A stretch of DNA of 64,000 nucleotides, taken from assembly GCF_900101465.1 (NCBI RefSeq), contig NZ_FMZM01000001.1, positions 620,001 to 684,000 on the forward strand, written 5' to 3'. Positions 1 to 8,724 of the stretch are shown piece after piece. The notes below the pieces were generated by a model. The model ran no database searches and had not been told where the DNA came from. It saw only the letters and a program-made list of their open reading frames with translations. Position 1 is the first letter of the stretch. Each line of letters opens with the position of its first letter. This stretch comes from Nocardioides lianchengensis (GTDB lineage Bacteria; Actinomycetota; Actinomycetes; Propionibacteriales; Nocardioidaceae). Made by a program: the position numbers and the translations under genes.

Positions 1-14
1 GCCTGGACGCAGCC

Positions 15-29
15 ACGAGGATTCCTCGT
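15..29. terminator. short hairpin upstream of ahcY
   Basis: ACGAGG and CCTCGT form a perfect 6-bp stem around ATT. It may be the end of a gene lying outside the window. There is no T-run, so a terminator role is only a guess. Confidence 0.25.
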
Positions 30-46
30 TGAGCGCACGGCCGTTC

Positions 47-52
47 TAATCT
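47..52 (+). promoter_or_regulatory. candidate -10 box for ahcY
   Basis: TAATCT fits the actinobacterial TAnnnT -10 pattern and lies 41 bases before the ahcY start, leaving room for a short leader with an AGGAG-type ribosome site at 83-87. No clear -35 is visible and no SAH riboswitch core is recognisable in the 93 bases available. Confidence 0.35.
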
Positions 53-93
53 CGGAGGACGCGAACCGCCGCTATACCACCCCAGGAGCACCG

Positions 94-1524
<1,431 letters not shown>

Positions 1525-1559
1525 GTGCCTCCGAGGCTCGTGGTGGCAGGATTGATGCC

Positions 1560-2309
1560 ATGAGCCAGCCCTCCGGCGGGGCTGCCGGACTGCCCCAGGG
1601 GCAGCCGAGCAGCCCGCCCAGCGACTACGCGACCAAGGGACGCGTCCTCGTCGTCGACGACGACGCGTCCCTCGCGGAGATGCTGACGATCGTCCTGCGT
1701 CAGGAGGGCTTCGACAGCCGCATGTGCGTGCGCGGCGACCAGGCCCTCGGCGAGTTCCGCGACTACCGCCCCGACCTGGTGCTGCTGGACCTGATGCTCC
1801 CGGGCAAGGACGGCATCGACGTCTGCAAGGAGATCCGCGCGGAGTCGGGGGTCCCGATCGTGATGCTCACCGCCAAGGGCGACACCGTCGATGTCGTCGT
1901 CGGCCTCGAGTCCGGGGCCGACGACTACGTCGTCAAGCCGTTCAAGCCCAAGGAGCTGGTCGCCCGGATCCGGGCCCGGGTCCGCCGCTACGAGACCACT
2001 CCGCAGGAGACCCTGACGATCGGCGACCTGGTCATCGACGTCGCGGGCCACGCGGTGGCGCGGGCGGGTGTCCCGATCAGCCTGACCCCCCTCGAGTTCG
2101 ACCTCCTGGTCTGCCTGGCCCGCAAGCCGTGGCAGGTCTTCACCCGCGAGGTGCTGCTGGAGCAGGTCTGGGGCTACCGCCACGCCGCCGACACCCGGCT
2201 GGTCAACGTGCACGTGCAGCGACTGCGCTCCAAGGTCGAGCACGACCCCGAGAACCCCGAGATCGTCGTCACCGTCCGCGGCGTCGGCTACAAGGCGGGC
2301 AACCAGTGA
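1560..2309 (+). CDS. mtrA: response regulator MtrA (OmpR/PhoB class)
   Basis: DNA-binding response regulator of 249 aa, partner of the MtrB kinase that controls cell-wall hydrolases, division and osmotic or envelope responses in actinobacteria. The receiver domain (about residues 27-140) has acidic residues D33/D34, phospho-acceptor D77 in VLLDLMLPG, T104 and K126. The winged-helix domain (about 150-245) contains the usual LTPLEFDLL helix and the VRGVGYK wing. An N-terminal extension of about 20 Pro/Ser/Gly-rich residues precedes the domain. Only 35 bases separate it from ahcY. Its TGA overlaps an ATG (2309) that opens a four-codon reading frame, probably a relic of coupling to mtrB before the mobile element entered. 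Confidence 0.96.
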   Translation: MSQPSGGAAGLPQGQPSSPPSDYATKGRVLVVDDDASLAEMLTIVLRQEGFDSRMCVRGDQALGEFRDYRPDLVLLDLMLPGKDGIDVCKEIRAESGVPIVMLTAKGDTVDVVVGLESGADDYVVKPFKPKELVARIRARVRRYETTPQETLTIGDLVIDVAGHAVARAGVPISLTPLEFDLLVCLARKPWQVFTREVLLEQVWGYRHAADTRLVNVHVQRLRSKVEHDPENPEIVVTVRGVGYKAGNQ

Positions 2310-2320
2310 TGACGGCGGCC

Positions 2321-2484
2321 TAGGGGATGTCTCCCGAGTCCATGGCCTGCTGCGCGCCGTCCCTGGGGCACCTGGACGGCGTTGTCGTCGGTCGCCATGA
2401 CTCCGTCATGTCTCCCTCCTCCGCCTTGCCAGGCACTCCCAGGGACGACGCTCGCGACGGCCAGGACTCAGGAGACATGCCCTA
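2321..2484. mobile_element. 164-bp MITE-like inverted-repeat element between mtrA and mtrB
   Basis: The first 21 bases (starting TAGGGGATGTCTCC) and the reverse complement of the last 21 (TAGGGCATGTCTCC) match at 19 positions. A second block, GTCCCTGGG at 2359-2367, is mirrored by CCCAGGGAC at 2438-2446 at exactly the same distance from its end, so the arms are about 47 bp. TA (or CTAG) flanks both ends. No transposase is encoded. These are hallmarks of a non-autonomous miniature inverted-repeat element; the family is not identified, and TA flanks would fit IS630-type elements. Removing 2321-2484 fuses an upstream ATG ACG GCG GCC in frame with mtrB. Confidence 0.7.
2470..2474 (+). promoter_or_regulatory. 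AGGAG ribosome site inside the element's right arm
   Basis: AGGAG lies 10 bases before the GTG used by mtrB and is wholly inside the inverted repeat of the mobile element, so the element appears to supply the translation signal. The spacing is a little long. In the folded RNA this site would pair with the left arm and could be masked. Confidence 0.45.
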
Positions 2485-4107
2485 GTGTCCCGGCTCGCGC
2501 TCGGCATGCCGCCGGGCCTCCGGCGCGGGCTCACCTTCTGGCGTCGTTCGATCCAGGCGCGGGTGGTGGCCTCCACCCTCGTGCTGTCCGCGACGGTCGT
2601 GGGGGGCGTCGGCTGGTTCCTGCTCCAGCAGACCCGTGAGGGTCTCCTCGACCAGCGCGTGGACGCGGTCGTCGCCGAGGCCGACACCGAGCGTGCCGAC
2701 GCCGAGACCCGCCTGGGCTCGGTGCCCGGCACGGACGTCGACGCCACGGCCCAGCAGGCCGAGCTGATCGACCCGATCATCCAGCGCGGCCTGACCCGGG
2801 GGTTCGCGGTCGTGCTGGCCGGCCCGATCGGCGAGAACACCGGCCGGATCGCCCAGCGCGGCACCCGCTCCTCGCCGGGCCTCGACACCGGCAGCGTGCC
2901 GACCAGCCTGGAGAGCCACTTCCAGGAGCCGGCGGCCACGGCCTGGACCTACACGACGATCCGGACCCTCGACTCCGCCGGGACGGAGCTGAGCGAGGAG
3001 CCCGGCATCGTGGTCGGCACCCAGGTGACGCTGGTCGCCGACGGCGGCACCTACACCCTGTACTTCCTGTTCCCGCTCGACGAGCAGCAGGAGACGCTCG
3101 CGCTGGTGACCCGGGCGCTGCTGACCGCGGCCGTGCTGCTCCTGGTCCTGGTCGCCGGCGTCACCTGGCTGGTCACCCGCCAGGTGGTCACCCCGATCCG
3201 GATGGCCCGCCGGGTGGCCGAGCGGCTCGCCGCGGGCCGGCTGCAGGAGCGGCTCCGGGTCACGGGCGAGGACGACCTGGCCCGACTCGCGACCTCGTTC
3301 AACCAGATGGCCAGCAACCTGCAGCGCCAGATCCGCCAGCTGGAGGAGCTCAGCCGGGTCCAGCACCGGTTCGTCTCCGACGTCTCCCACGAGCTCCGCA
3401 CGCCCCTCACCACGGTGCGGATGGCCGGCGACGTCCTGTACGACGCCCGCGACGACTTCGACGCGGTCAGCTCACGCGCCGCCGAGCTGCTCCAGACCGA
3501 GCTGGACCGCTTCGAGACGCTGCTGGTCGACCTGCTCGAGATCAGCCGCTTCGACGCGGGCGCGGCCGTGCTGGACGCCGAGGACATCAACCTGGTCGAC
3601 GTCGCGCACCGGGTGGTCGAGGCCACCCGCCCGCTGGCCGAGCAGCGGGACGTGGGGGTCGTCGTACGGGCTCCGGACCACCCGTGCCTGGCCGAGGCCG
3701 ACGCCCGGCGGATCGAGCGCGTCGTCCGCAACCTGATCACCAACGCCATCGACCACGCCGAGACCGGTCGCGGCGAGGAGATCGTCGTGCAGGTGGCCGG
3801 GGACGACCACGCGGCGGCGATCACCGTCCGTGACTTCGGGATCGGCCTGGGCCCGGGGGAGTCCGCGCTGGTCTTCAACCGGTTCTGGCGCGCCGACCCG
3901 GCCCGCGCCCGCACCAGCGGCGGGACCGGCCTCGGGCTGTCCATCTCGCTGGAGGACTCCCACCTGCACGGGGGCTGGCTGCAGGCCTGGGGACGGCCGG
4001 GGGAGGGCGCCCAGTTCCGGCTCACCCTGCCGCGCCGGGTCAACGCCCCGCTGCGCCGCAGCCCGCTCCCGTTGGTCCCCGCCGACGCCAAGGAGCCCGT
4101 GACATGA
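2485..4107 (+). CDS. mtrB: sensor histidine kinase MtrB
   Basis: Membrane histidine kinase of 540 aa, partner of MtrA. Order: TM1 (about 26-47), extracytoplasmic sensor region (48-206), TM2 (207-230), HAMP (231-285), HisKA dimerisation domain with phospho-accepting H302 in DVSHELRTP, and HATPase with N-box RNLITNAIDHA, G1 DFGIGLG, F-box FNRFWRAD and G2 GGTGLGLS. The GTG at 2485 abuts the end of a MITE; an in-frame ATG at 2506 would lose seven residues. The ancestral start was probably the ATG at 2309 coupled to the mtrA stop. The 3' end overlaps lpqB as ATGA. The family is certain; the exact start is not. Confidence 0.94.
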   Translation: MSRLALGMPPGLRRGLTFWRRSIQARVVASTLVLSATVVGGVGWFLLQQTREGLLDQRVDAVVAEADTERADAETRLGSVPGTDVDATAQQAELIDPIIQRGLTRGFAVVLAGPIGENTGRIAQRGTRSSPGLDTGSVPTSLESHFQEPAATAWTYTTIRTLDSAGTELSEEPGIVVGTQVTLVADGGTYTLYFLFPLDEQQETLALVTRALLTAAVLLLVLVAGVTWLVTRQVVTPIRMARRVAERLAAGRLQERLRVTGEDDLARLATSFNQMASNLQRQIRQLEELSRVQHRFVSDVSHELRTPLTTVRMAGDVLYDARDDFDAVSSRAAELLQTELDRFETLLVDLLEISRFDAGAAVLDAEDINLVDVAHRVVEATRPLAEQRDVGVVVRAPDHPCLAEADARRIERVVRNLITNAIDHAETGRGEEIVVQVAGDDHAAAITVRDFGIGLGPGESALVFNRFWRADPARARTSGGTGLGLSISLEDSHLHGGWLQAWGRPGEGAQFRLTLPRRVNAPLRRSPLPLVPADAKEPVT

Positions 4108-5852
4108 GACGCCCCGCCACCGCGCTCCTGCTCGCGGCCGTGCTCGCCCTGGCCGCGACCGGGTGCGTGAGCCTGCCCGAGACCGGGCCGGTCGTCGAGA
4201 CCGACGGCAGCCGGACCACGCCGGAGAGCACCGGGGTGAAGTACGACCCGCTCCCGCCGCTCCCGGACGCGTCGCGCTCCGAGATCGTCAAGGGCTTCCT
4301 GGACGCCATGACCGCGGTGCCCATCCAGACGACCTCCGCCGCCGAGTTCCTCACACCCGAGGCACGGGCGTCCTGGCGACCCGAGCGCGAGACCATCACG
4401 TACGGCGACCGCTCGCCGGCCATCGACGGCAGCGAGGTCGTCAGCGTCCGGATGCTCGACGGCGCCAACCGCTTCGACTCGCGGGGCGCCTGGCGCGGGT
4501 CGCTCGGCGGCTCCGACCTCGACCTGCGCTTCGGGCTGGAGCTGGAGCAGGGCGAGTGGCGCATCTCCGACGCCCCGGACGCCCTCGTGGTCCCCGAGTC
4601 GTGGTTCGAGTCGCGCTTCCGCCGGCTGTCGCTGTCCTTCTTCGACCCGAGCGCCCGGATCCTGGTGCCGGAGCCGGTCTTCGTCGCCAACGACGGCGCC
4701 CTGGCGACCCGGCTGGTCGAGGGGCTGCTGGACGGGCCCGGCGCCGACATGGGCACCAGCTCGCGCAGCTTCTTCCCGGCCGGCGCCCGGCTCGGCGACC
4801 TCTCGGTGCCGGTGTCCTCCGACGGGGTCGCGGACGTGTCCCTCAGCGACGTCGGGCAGCAGCCGCCCGAGAGCGAGCGGCTGATGGTCGTGCAGCTCGC
4901 CGCGACGCTGCGCCAGGTCGTCGGCATCCGGTCGGTGCGGGTGACGGTCGACGGCGAGCTGGTCCAGCCCCCCGGCAGCGACGAGGGACGGTTCCCGGTC
5001 GGCCTGGGGGAGGAGTTCGACCCCGCCGTACCCGGCGCGAGCGCGATCGTCTTCGGCGTCCGCGACGGACGCCTGGTCGCGGGGATCCCCGAGGCCCTCG
5101 ACCCGGTCACCGGCCTCTTCGGGACCGGCGAGATCGCCCTGCGGTCCGCGGCCGTCAGCCTCGACGGCAGTACCGCCGCGGGCGTCACGACCAGCGGCTC
5201 CGTCGTGGTCGCCCCGGTCGGCGCCGGTGACGTCGAGCCCCGGGGGATCCTCGACCGCGGGGCCGACCTGCTCGAGCCGGCCTGGGACTTCACCGACCGG
5301 ATCTGGCTGGTCGACCGCCGTGCCGACGGCGCCCGGGTCCGCTACTACGAGGACGGTCGCCTGCGCAGCCTGGACGTCCCCGGGATCACGGGAGAGACCG
5401 TCCGCTCGTTCCTGGTCTCCCGCGACGGCTCCCGCCTGGTCGCCGTCCTGGCCCGCCCCGAGGGCGACGAGCTCGTCGTCAGCCGGATCCGGCACCGGCC
5501 ACGCGGAGACGTCCGCGGCGCCACGGAGGCCCAGGTGATCCTGGGCGCCGCGTCCGAGGCCCAGACCATCAAGGACATCGCCTGGCGCTCGCCGACCAGC
5601 CTCGCCGTGCTGACCGGCGTGGCTGGCGAGCTGTGGGAGGTGCGCTCGGTCGCGGTCGACGGCGCTCCCACGAGCCTCGAGAGCATCGCCAACCTCAACG
5701 GCCCGGTCCGCTCGCTGGTGGGTTCCCCCGTCGACGGGCAGAGTCTGCTGGTCCTGGCGCCCGACCTGGCCCTCGACCTCTCCGGCCCGGTGGCCCGCGA
5801 GATCGAGTTCGGCGAGGGCCAGCGCCCGCGCTCCCTCGAGTACGTCGGCTGA
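4104..5852 (+). CDS. lpqB: lipoprotein LpqB
   Basis: Exported lipoprotein of 582 aa that works with MtrAB; in mycobacteria LpqB binds the MtrB sensor domain and affects MtrA phosphorylation. The signal peptide ends in the lipobox LAATGC, so Cys21 would be acylated. A GerMN-type domain follows in the N-terminal half (about 190-310), then a beta-propeller-like C-terminal half (about 320-580). The start overlaps the mtrB stop (ATGA), giving a translationally coupled mtrB-lpqB pair. Length agrees with actinobacterial LpqB proteins. Confidence 0.95.
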   Translation: MRRPATALLLAAVLALAATGCVSLPETGPVVETDGSRTTPESTGVKYDPLPPLPDASRSEIVKGFLDAMTAVPIQTTSAAEFLTPEARASWRPERETITYGDRSPAIDGSEVVSVRMLDGANRFDSRGAWRGSLGGSDLDLRFGLELEQGEWRISDAPDALVVPESWFESRFRRLSLSFFDPSARILVPEPVFVANDGALATRLVEGLLDGPGADMGTSSRSFFPAGARLGDLSVPVSSDGVADVSLSDVGQQPPESERLMVVQLAATLRQVVGIRSVRVTVDGELVQPPGSDEGRFPVGLGEEFDPAVPGASAIVFGVRDGRLVAGIPEALDPVTGLFGTGEIALRSAAVSLDGSTAAGVTTSGSVVVAPVGAGDVEPRGILDRGADLLEPAWDFTDRIWLVDRRADGARVRYYEDGRLRSLDVPGITGETVRSFLVSRDGSRLVAVLARPEGDELVVSRIRHRPRGDVRGATEAQVILGAASEAQTIKDIAWRSPTSLAVLTGVAGELWEVRSVAVDGAPTSLESIANLNGPVRSLVGSPVDGQSLLVLAPDLALDLSGPVAREIEFGEGQRPRSLEYVG

Positions 5853-5916
5853 CGCGTCCTCCACAGCCCGCTCGGCGCCGGTTGAGCCGGATCGTCCCGG
5901 CTGGTGCGCTGGAGGG

Positions 5917-6636
5917 GTGCTGGACGCCGTCACCGACCTGCTGCTCGGCGGCCGGTGCGTCGGCTGCGCGCGCCCCGGACGGCTGCTGTGCGGGGGCTGC
6001 GAGGCGGCGCTGCCGGCCGGTGCCGGACCCGCCTGGCCCGTCCCGGCCCCGCCCGGGCTGGCGCCGCCCTGGGCGGCCACGTCGTACGACGGGGTGACGC
6101 GGGCGATGGTGCTCGGCCTGAAGGAGCGCCGGCTGCTCGGCCTGGCCCGCCCGCTGACCGGTCTGCTCGTCCAGGCCGTGGCCGCCGCCGCCCCCGCGGG
6201 ACCGGTCGTGCTGGTGCCGGTCCCGTCCCGGCCGGCCAGCGTGCGCGCCCGCGGCCACGACCCGACGTACACCCTGGCCGCGGGAGCGGCCGCCCGCCTC
6301 CGGCGGGAGGGGTACGACGTCCGCGCGACCCGGCTGCTCCGGACCCGGCCGGGCCTGCTCGACCAGGCCGGCCTGGACGCGGTCGCGCGGGCCCGCAACC
6401 TCGCGGGCTCGATGACCTGCCCGACGGCCGGCCTGCGCCGGCTCGCGGCGGCCGCGCCCCGCGTGCGGGTGGTGGTCTGCGACGACGTGCTGACGACGGG
6501 TGCGACCACCCGGGAGGCCCAGCGGGCGCTCGAGTCGGTGGGGCTGCAGGTGGCCGGGATCGCCGCCGTGGCGGCCACCCGGAGGCGGCGGGCCGAATCA
6601 GGGACCTCTGTCCCTTTAATCCCGGGCGCGAGGTGA
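5917..6636 (+). CDS. ComF family phosphoribosyltransferase-like protein
   Basis: Cytoplasmic protein of 239 aa with the ComF/GntX layout: an N-terminal zinc-finger region with CxxC pairs (GRCVGCARPG and LLCGGC) followed by a type I phosphoribosyltransferase fold. The PRPP loop VVVCDDVLTTGATT is near residues 187-200, and VPVPSRPASVRARG is the family's basic stretch. ComF proteins serve DNA uptake in competent bacteria, but the role in actinobacteria is unsettled. The GTG at 5917 follows GGAGG by only one base, so the start is not firm; no better in-frame start is evident. It lies between lpqB and hpf, as in mycobacteria. Confidence 0.88.
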   Translation: MLDAVTDLLLGGRCVGCARPGRLLCGGCEAALPAGAGPAWPVPAPPGLAPPWAATSYDGVTRAMVLGLKERRLLGLARPLTGLLVQAVAAAAPAGPVVLVPVPSRPASVRARGHDPTYTLAAGAAARLRREGYDVRATRLLRTRPGLLDQAGLDAVARARNLAGSMTCPTAGLRRLAAAAPRVRVVVCDDVLTTGATTREAQRALESVGLQVAGIAAVAATRRRRAESGTSVPLIPGAR

Positions 6637-6637
6637 C

Positions 6638-6643
6638 TACCGT
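6638..6643 (+). promoter_or_regulatory. -10 box for the hpf leader RNA
   Basis: TACCGT fits TAnnnT and sits one base after the comF-like stop codon. Transcription would begin near 6650, making a leader of about 368 nt before hpf. The -35 region is not distinctive. Confidence 0.4.
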
Positions 6644-6649
6644 CTCTGC

Positions 6650-6930
6650 ATGGAGTCCGTCCGGGTCCGTGGTTGCACCGCTGGTGCGCCTCTGGCGCGC
6701 GGGCGGCTAGCCGAAGCCAGTCGCAGGCGAAACGGTCCACGTAAGTCCGCCTCCGGGCGGACGATCACGGTGCGGCTTAGAGGTAAGTCCTGCCCCGTCC
6801 TTCCCGTCAGATGCGGGGACCGGCGGGAGAAGGCCAGTAGTGGCAGAGAAGCTGCGAACGTCTCAGCAGGCGATTGTGGGGTCGAAGACCAGGTCGGCCG
6901 GGCGGGCTCCATCTCATCCCTCACCGGAGC
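6650..6930 (+). ncRNA. candidate raiA-type structured RNA in the hpf leader
   Basis: This stretch is non-coding by codon use but rich in complementary segments: 6675-6679 with 6683-6687, 6745-6751 with 6756-6762 (7 bp, four-base loop), CCCCG 6793-6797 with CGGGG 6814-6818, 6799-6806 with 6824-6833 (8 bp with a 2-nt bulge), GCCA 6833-6836 with TGGC 6841-6844, GCTG 6851-6854 with CAGC 6864-6867, and GACC/GGTC at 6888-6895. Purine-rich unpaired tracts join them. Established knowledge: a large ornate RNA called the raiA motif occurs upstream of raiA/hpf genes in Firmicutes and Actinobacteria. Position and complexity fit; I could not run a covariance model, so the assignment is provisional. The rest of the leader, 6931-7017, shows only a GC-rich segment and the ribosome site. 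Confidence 0.55.
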
Positions 6931-7017
6931 ACGGGCCACTGCGCCCGCGCTCCGGCGCGCCCACAGGACGGCACGGATGAGCTGAGAAGGAAACCAACTG
7001 TTCAACGGGAGGTTCAC

Positions 7018-7647
7018 ATGGAAGTTGTGGTCACGGGGCGTCACTGCGAGATCACGGACCGGTTCCGCGATCATGCCGCGGAGAAGCTGACCCGGCTGGA
7101 GAAGCACGACCACCGGATCATGCGGGTGCATGTGGAGGTGGACTGTGAACCCAACCCGCGCCAGCACGACCGCTCGATCCACGTGGAGCTGACCGCCTTC
7201 TCGAAGGGCCCGGTCATCCGGGCCGAGGCGGCCGCCGACGACAAGATGGGGGCCCTCGACCTCGCGCTGGACAAGATGGCCGCCCAGATGCGCCGGGCGG
7301 CCGACCGGCGGCGCGTGCACCGGGGGCAGAAGACCCCGGTCTCGGTCGGCCAGGCCCTCGCCGACACCGATCCGGCTCCCATCGCCGAGACGGTCGAGGA
7401 GGAGCTGTCGAGCACCCAGGAACGTCAGGTCGGACCGATCGCGGTCACCGGCGACGGTCCGCTGGTCGTGCGCGAGAAGACCCACCCGGCCAGTCCGATG
7501 ACCCTCGACCAGGCCCTCTACGAGATGGAGCTCGTGGGCCACGACTTCTACCTCTACGTCGACAAGGAGAGCGAGCGTCCGGCCGTCGTCTACCGACGCC
7601 GGGGCTACGACTACGGCGTCATCTCGCTCGATCTCGGGGAGGAATGA
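7018..7647 (+). CDS. hpf: ribosome hibernation promoting factor, long form
   Basis: Cytoplasmic 209-aa protein that binds the 30S decoding region and dimerises 70S ribosomes into inactive 100S particles during stress or stationary phase. The N-terminal S30AE/YfiA domain is at residues 1-100 (starting MEVVVTGRHCEITDRF). A linker follows, and the C-terminal dimerisation domain is at about 150-205 with DFYLYVDKES and VVYRRRGYDYGVISL. The ATG at 7018 was chosen because GGGAGG lies five bases upstream and the family N-terminus begins there; the frame is open further upstream, but that part is leader RNA. A strong hairpin follows at 7669. Confidence 0.96.
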   Translation: MEVVVTGRHCEITDRFRDHAAEKLTRLEKHDHRIMRVHVEVDCEPNPRQHDRSIHVELTAFSKGPVIRAEAAADDKMGALDLALDKMAAQMRRAADRRRVHRGQKTPVSVGQALADTDPAPIAETVEEELSSTQERQVGPIAVTGDGPLVVREKTHPASPMTLDQALYEMELVGHDFYLYVDKESERPAVVYRRRGYDYGVISLDLGEE

Positions 7648-7668
7648 CCCGCTCGGCACGGCTCTGAT

Positions 7669-7704
7669 CTGGTCGGGGTGGCCCATCTGGGCCACCCCGA
7701 CCAG
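7669..7704 (+). terminator. terminator hairpin after hpf
   Basis: Perfect 16-bp stem: CTGGTCGGGGTGGCCC at 7669-7684 and its complement at 7689-7704, with ATCT as the loop. There is no T-run, which is common for high-GC actinobacterial terminators. Confidence 0.75.
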
Positions 7705-7748
7705 CAGTTGTGTGACCCATCTGGACGCCAGACGGGGCCCGTCCGTGC

Positions 7749-7754
7749 CATGAT
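7749..7754 (+). promoter_or_regulatory. -10 box of a probably leaderless regulator gene
   Basis: CATGAT, close to TANNNT with a changed first base, ends six bases before the GTG at 7761, and no ribosome site is present. This is the spacing expected if transcription starts at the start codon. Confidence 0.35.
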
Positions 7755-7760
7755 CTGCGC

Positions 7761-8441
7761 GTGGCCGATACACATAGCGACGCCTCGGAGCCCATCCGGG
7801 TGCTCGTCGTCGACGACCAGGAGCTCTTCCGTCGCGGGCTGACGATGCTGCTGGCGGTGGAGACGGGCATCGAGGTGATCGGCGAGGCCGGGGACGGCAT
7901 CGAGGGCACCAACCTCGCCACGACCGCTGCACCCGACGTCGTCCTGCTCGACATCCGGATGCCCAAGCGCTCCGGCATCGAGGCCTGCCTGGCCATCAAG
8001 GAGGCGGTCCCGTCGGCCAAGATCATCATGCTGACGGTCTCCGACGAGGAGGCCGACCTCTACGAGGCGGTCAAGAGCGGGGCCTCCGGCTACCTGCTGA
8101 AGGACTCCTCGATCGAGGAGGTCGCCCAGGCCGTCCGCGTCGTCGCCGACGGCCAGTCCCTGATCAGCCCATCGATGGCGGTCAAGCTGATCGACGAGTT
8201 CAAGCAGATGTCGCGCCCCGAGCGTGACCATGTCCCCGGTCTGCGGCTGACCGAGCGCGAGCTCGAGGTGCTCCGCCTGGTCGCCAAGGGCATGAACAAC
8301 CGCGAGATCGCCCGCCAGCTGTTCATCTCCGAGAACACCGTCAAGAACCACGTGCGCAACATCCTGGAGAAGCTCCAGCTGCACTCCCGCATGGAGGCGG
8401 TCATGTACGCCGTCAAGGAGAAGCTGCTCGATCTCCCTTGA
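7761..8441 (+). CDS. NarL/LuxR-family response regulator
   Basis: Response regulator of 226 aa. The receiver domain (about 12-130) carries D18/D19, phospho-acceptor D64 in VLLDIRMP, and LTVSD and LKDSS near the switch Thr and Lys positions. The LuxR-type helix-turn-helix (about 160-222) has LTERELEVLRLVAKG and the recognition helix ISENTVKNHV. No histidine kinase is adjacent, so it is an orphan regulator here and its signal is unknown. The GTG start at 7761 has no Shine-Dalgarno but has a -10-like hexamer six bases upstream. It sits between the hpf terminator and a REP-like repeat, so it is probably monocistronic. Confidence 0.93.
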   Translation: MADTHSDASEPIRVLVVDDQELFRRGLTMLLAVETGIEVIGEAGDGIEGTNLATTAAPDVVLLDIRMPKRSGIEACLAIKEAVPSAKIIMLTVSDEEADLYEAVKSGASGYLLKDSSIEEVAQAVRVVADGQSLISPSMAVKLIDEFKQMSRPERDHVPGLRLTERELEVLRLVAKGMNNREIARQLFISENTVKNHVRNILEKLQLHSRMEAVMYAVKEKLLDLP

Positions 8442-8446
8442 CGAGA

Positions 8447-8550
8447 GGCGCCCGAGGAACGAGGGCGCCGCTCGTCACGAGAGATCACCGGTGGTCGAGC
8501 GAGCAGCACGGCTGAGCCTGCGAAGCCGTGACCCGCGTGTCGAGACCGCA
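8447..8550. repeat. REP-like unit, copy A (two hairpins with fixed loops)
   Basis: Hairpin 1: a GGCGCCC stem around loop GAGGAACGA (8454-8462). Hairpin 2: CACGGCT and AGCCGTG around loop GAGCCTGCGA (8514-8523). It is flanked by GGTCGAGCGAGC before hairpin 2 and CCGCGTGTCGAGACC after it. The same two loops occur with different but still complementary stems at 36912-37006. Confidence 0.75.
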
Positions 8551-8591
8551 TCCTGACTCGCCCGCACATCACCACCGCCAGGCCCACGACC

Positions 8592-8655
8592 GGCGCAATT
8601 GCGCCGCTTGTGGGTCAGGCGGAGCCCTACCCGCCCGTCAGTAGCGCAATTGCGC
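8592..8655. promoter_or_regulatory. twin palindromes, possible operator pair
   Basis: GGCGCAATTGCGCC (8592-8605) and GCGCAATTGCGC (8644-8655) are perfect palindromes sharing the core GCGCAATTGCGC, with centres 51 bp apart, about five helical turns. They lie upstream of the -10 of the YcaQ-like gene. This is compatible with cooperative repressor binding; the regulator is unknown. Confidence 0.35.
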
Positions 8656-8711
8656 CGTTCGCGGGGCGGGCGTCCCGGCCGCCACGGAACACCGCTGTCG
8701 GCGCCCCGCCG

Positions 8712-8717
8712 TACGCT
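8712..8717 (+). promoter_or_regulatory. -10 box, leaderless start of YcaQ-like gene
   Basis: TACGCT, then seven bases, then ATG at 8725, with no ribosome site: the standard layout of a leaderless actinobacterial transcript. Confidence 0.5.
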
Positions 8718-8724
8718 CTCGCCC

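Noticed and set aside
1-93. SAH riboswitch before ahcY
   Set aside because: The visible 93 bases lack the conserved core and pseudoknot partners; the upstream region is cut by the window.
3051-6740. 1229-codon minus-strand ORF opposite mtrB, lpqB and the comF-like gene
   Set aside because: A long stop-free shadow caused by high GC; the plus strand encodes three clear families and the minus product is low-complexity.
6650-6985. 111-codon plus-strand ORF at the hpf leader with a leaderless-like -10 six bases upstream
   Set aside because: Codon use is unlike real genes here (CTA, AGA, AGG, TCA, TGT, CTT common), the product is Arg/Ser-rich without a fold, and the region is better explained as structured RNA.
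8441-8724. CRISPR array, because of repeated palindromic words
   Set aside because: Repeats are not regularly spaced, there are no spacers of constant length and no cas genes.
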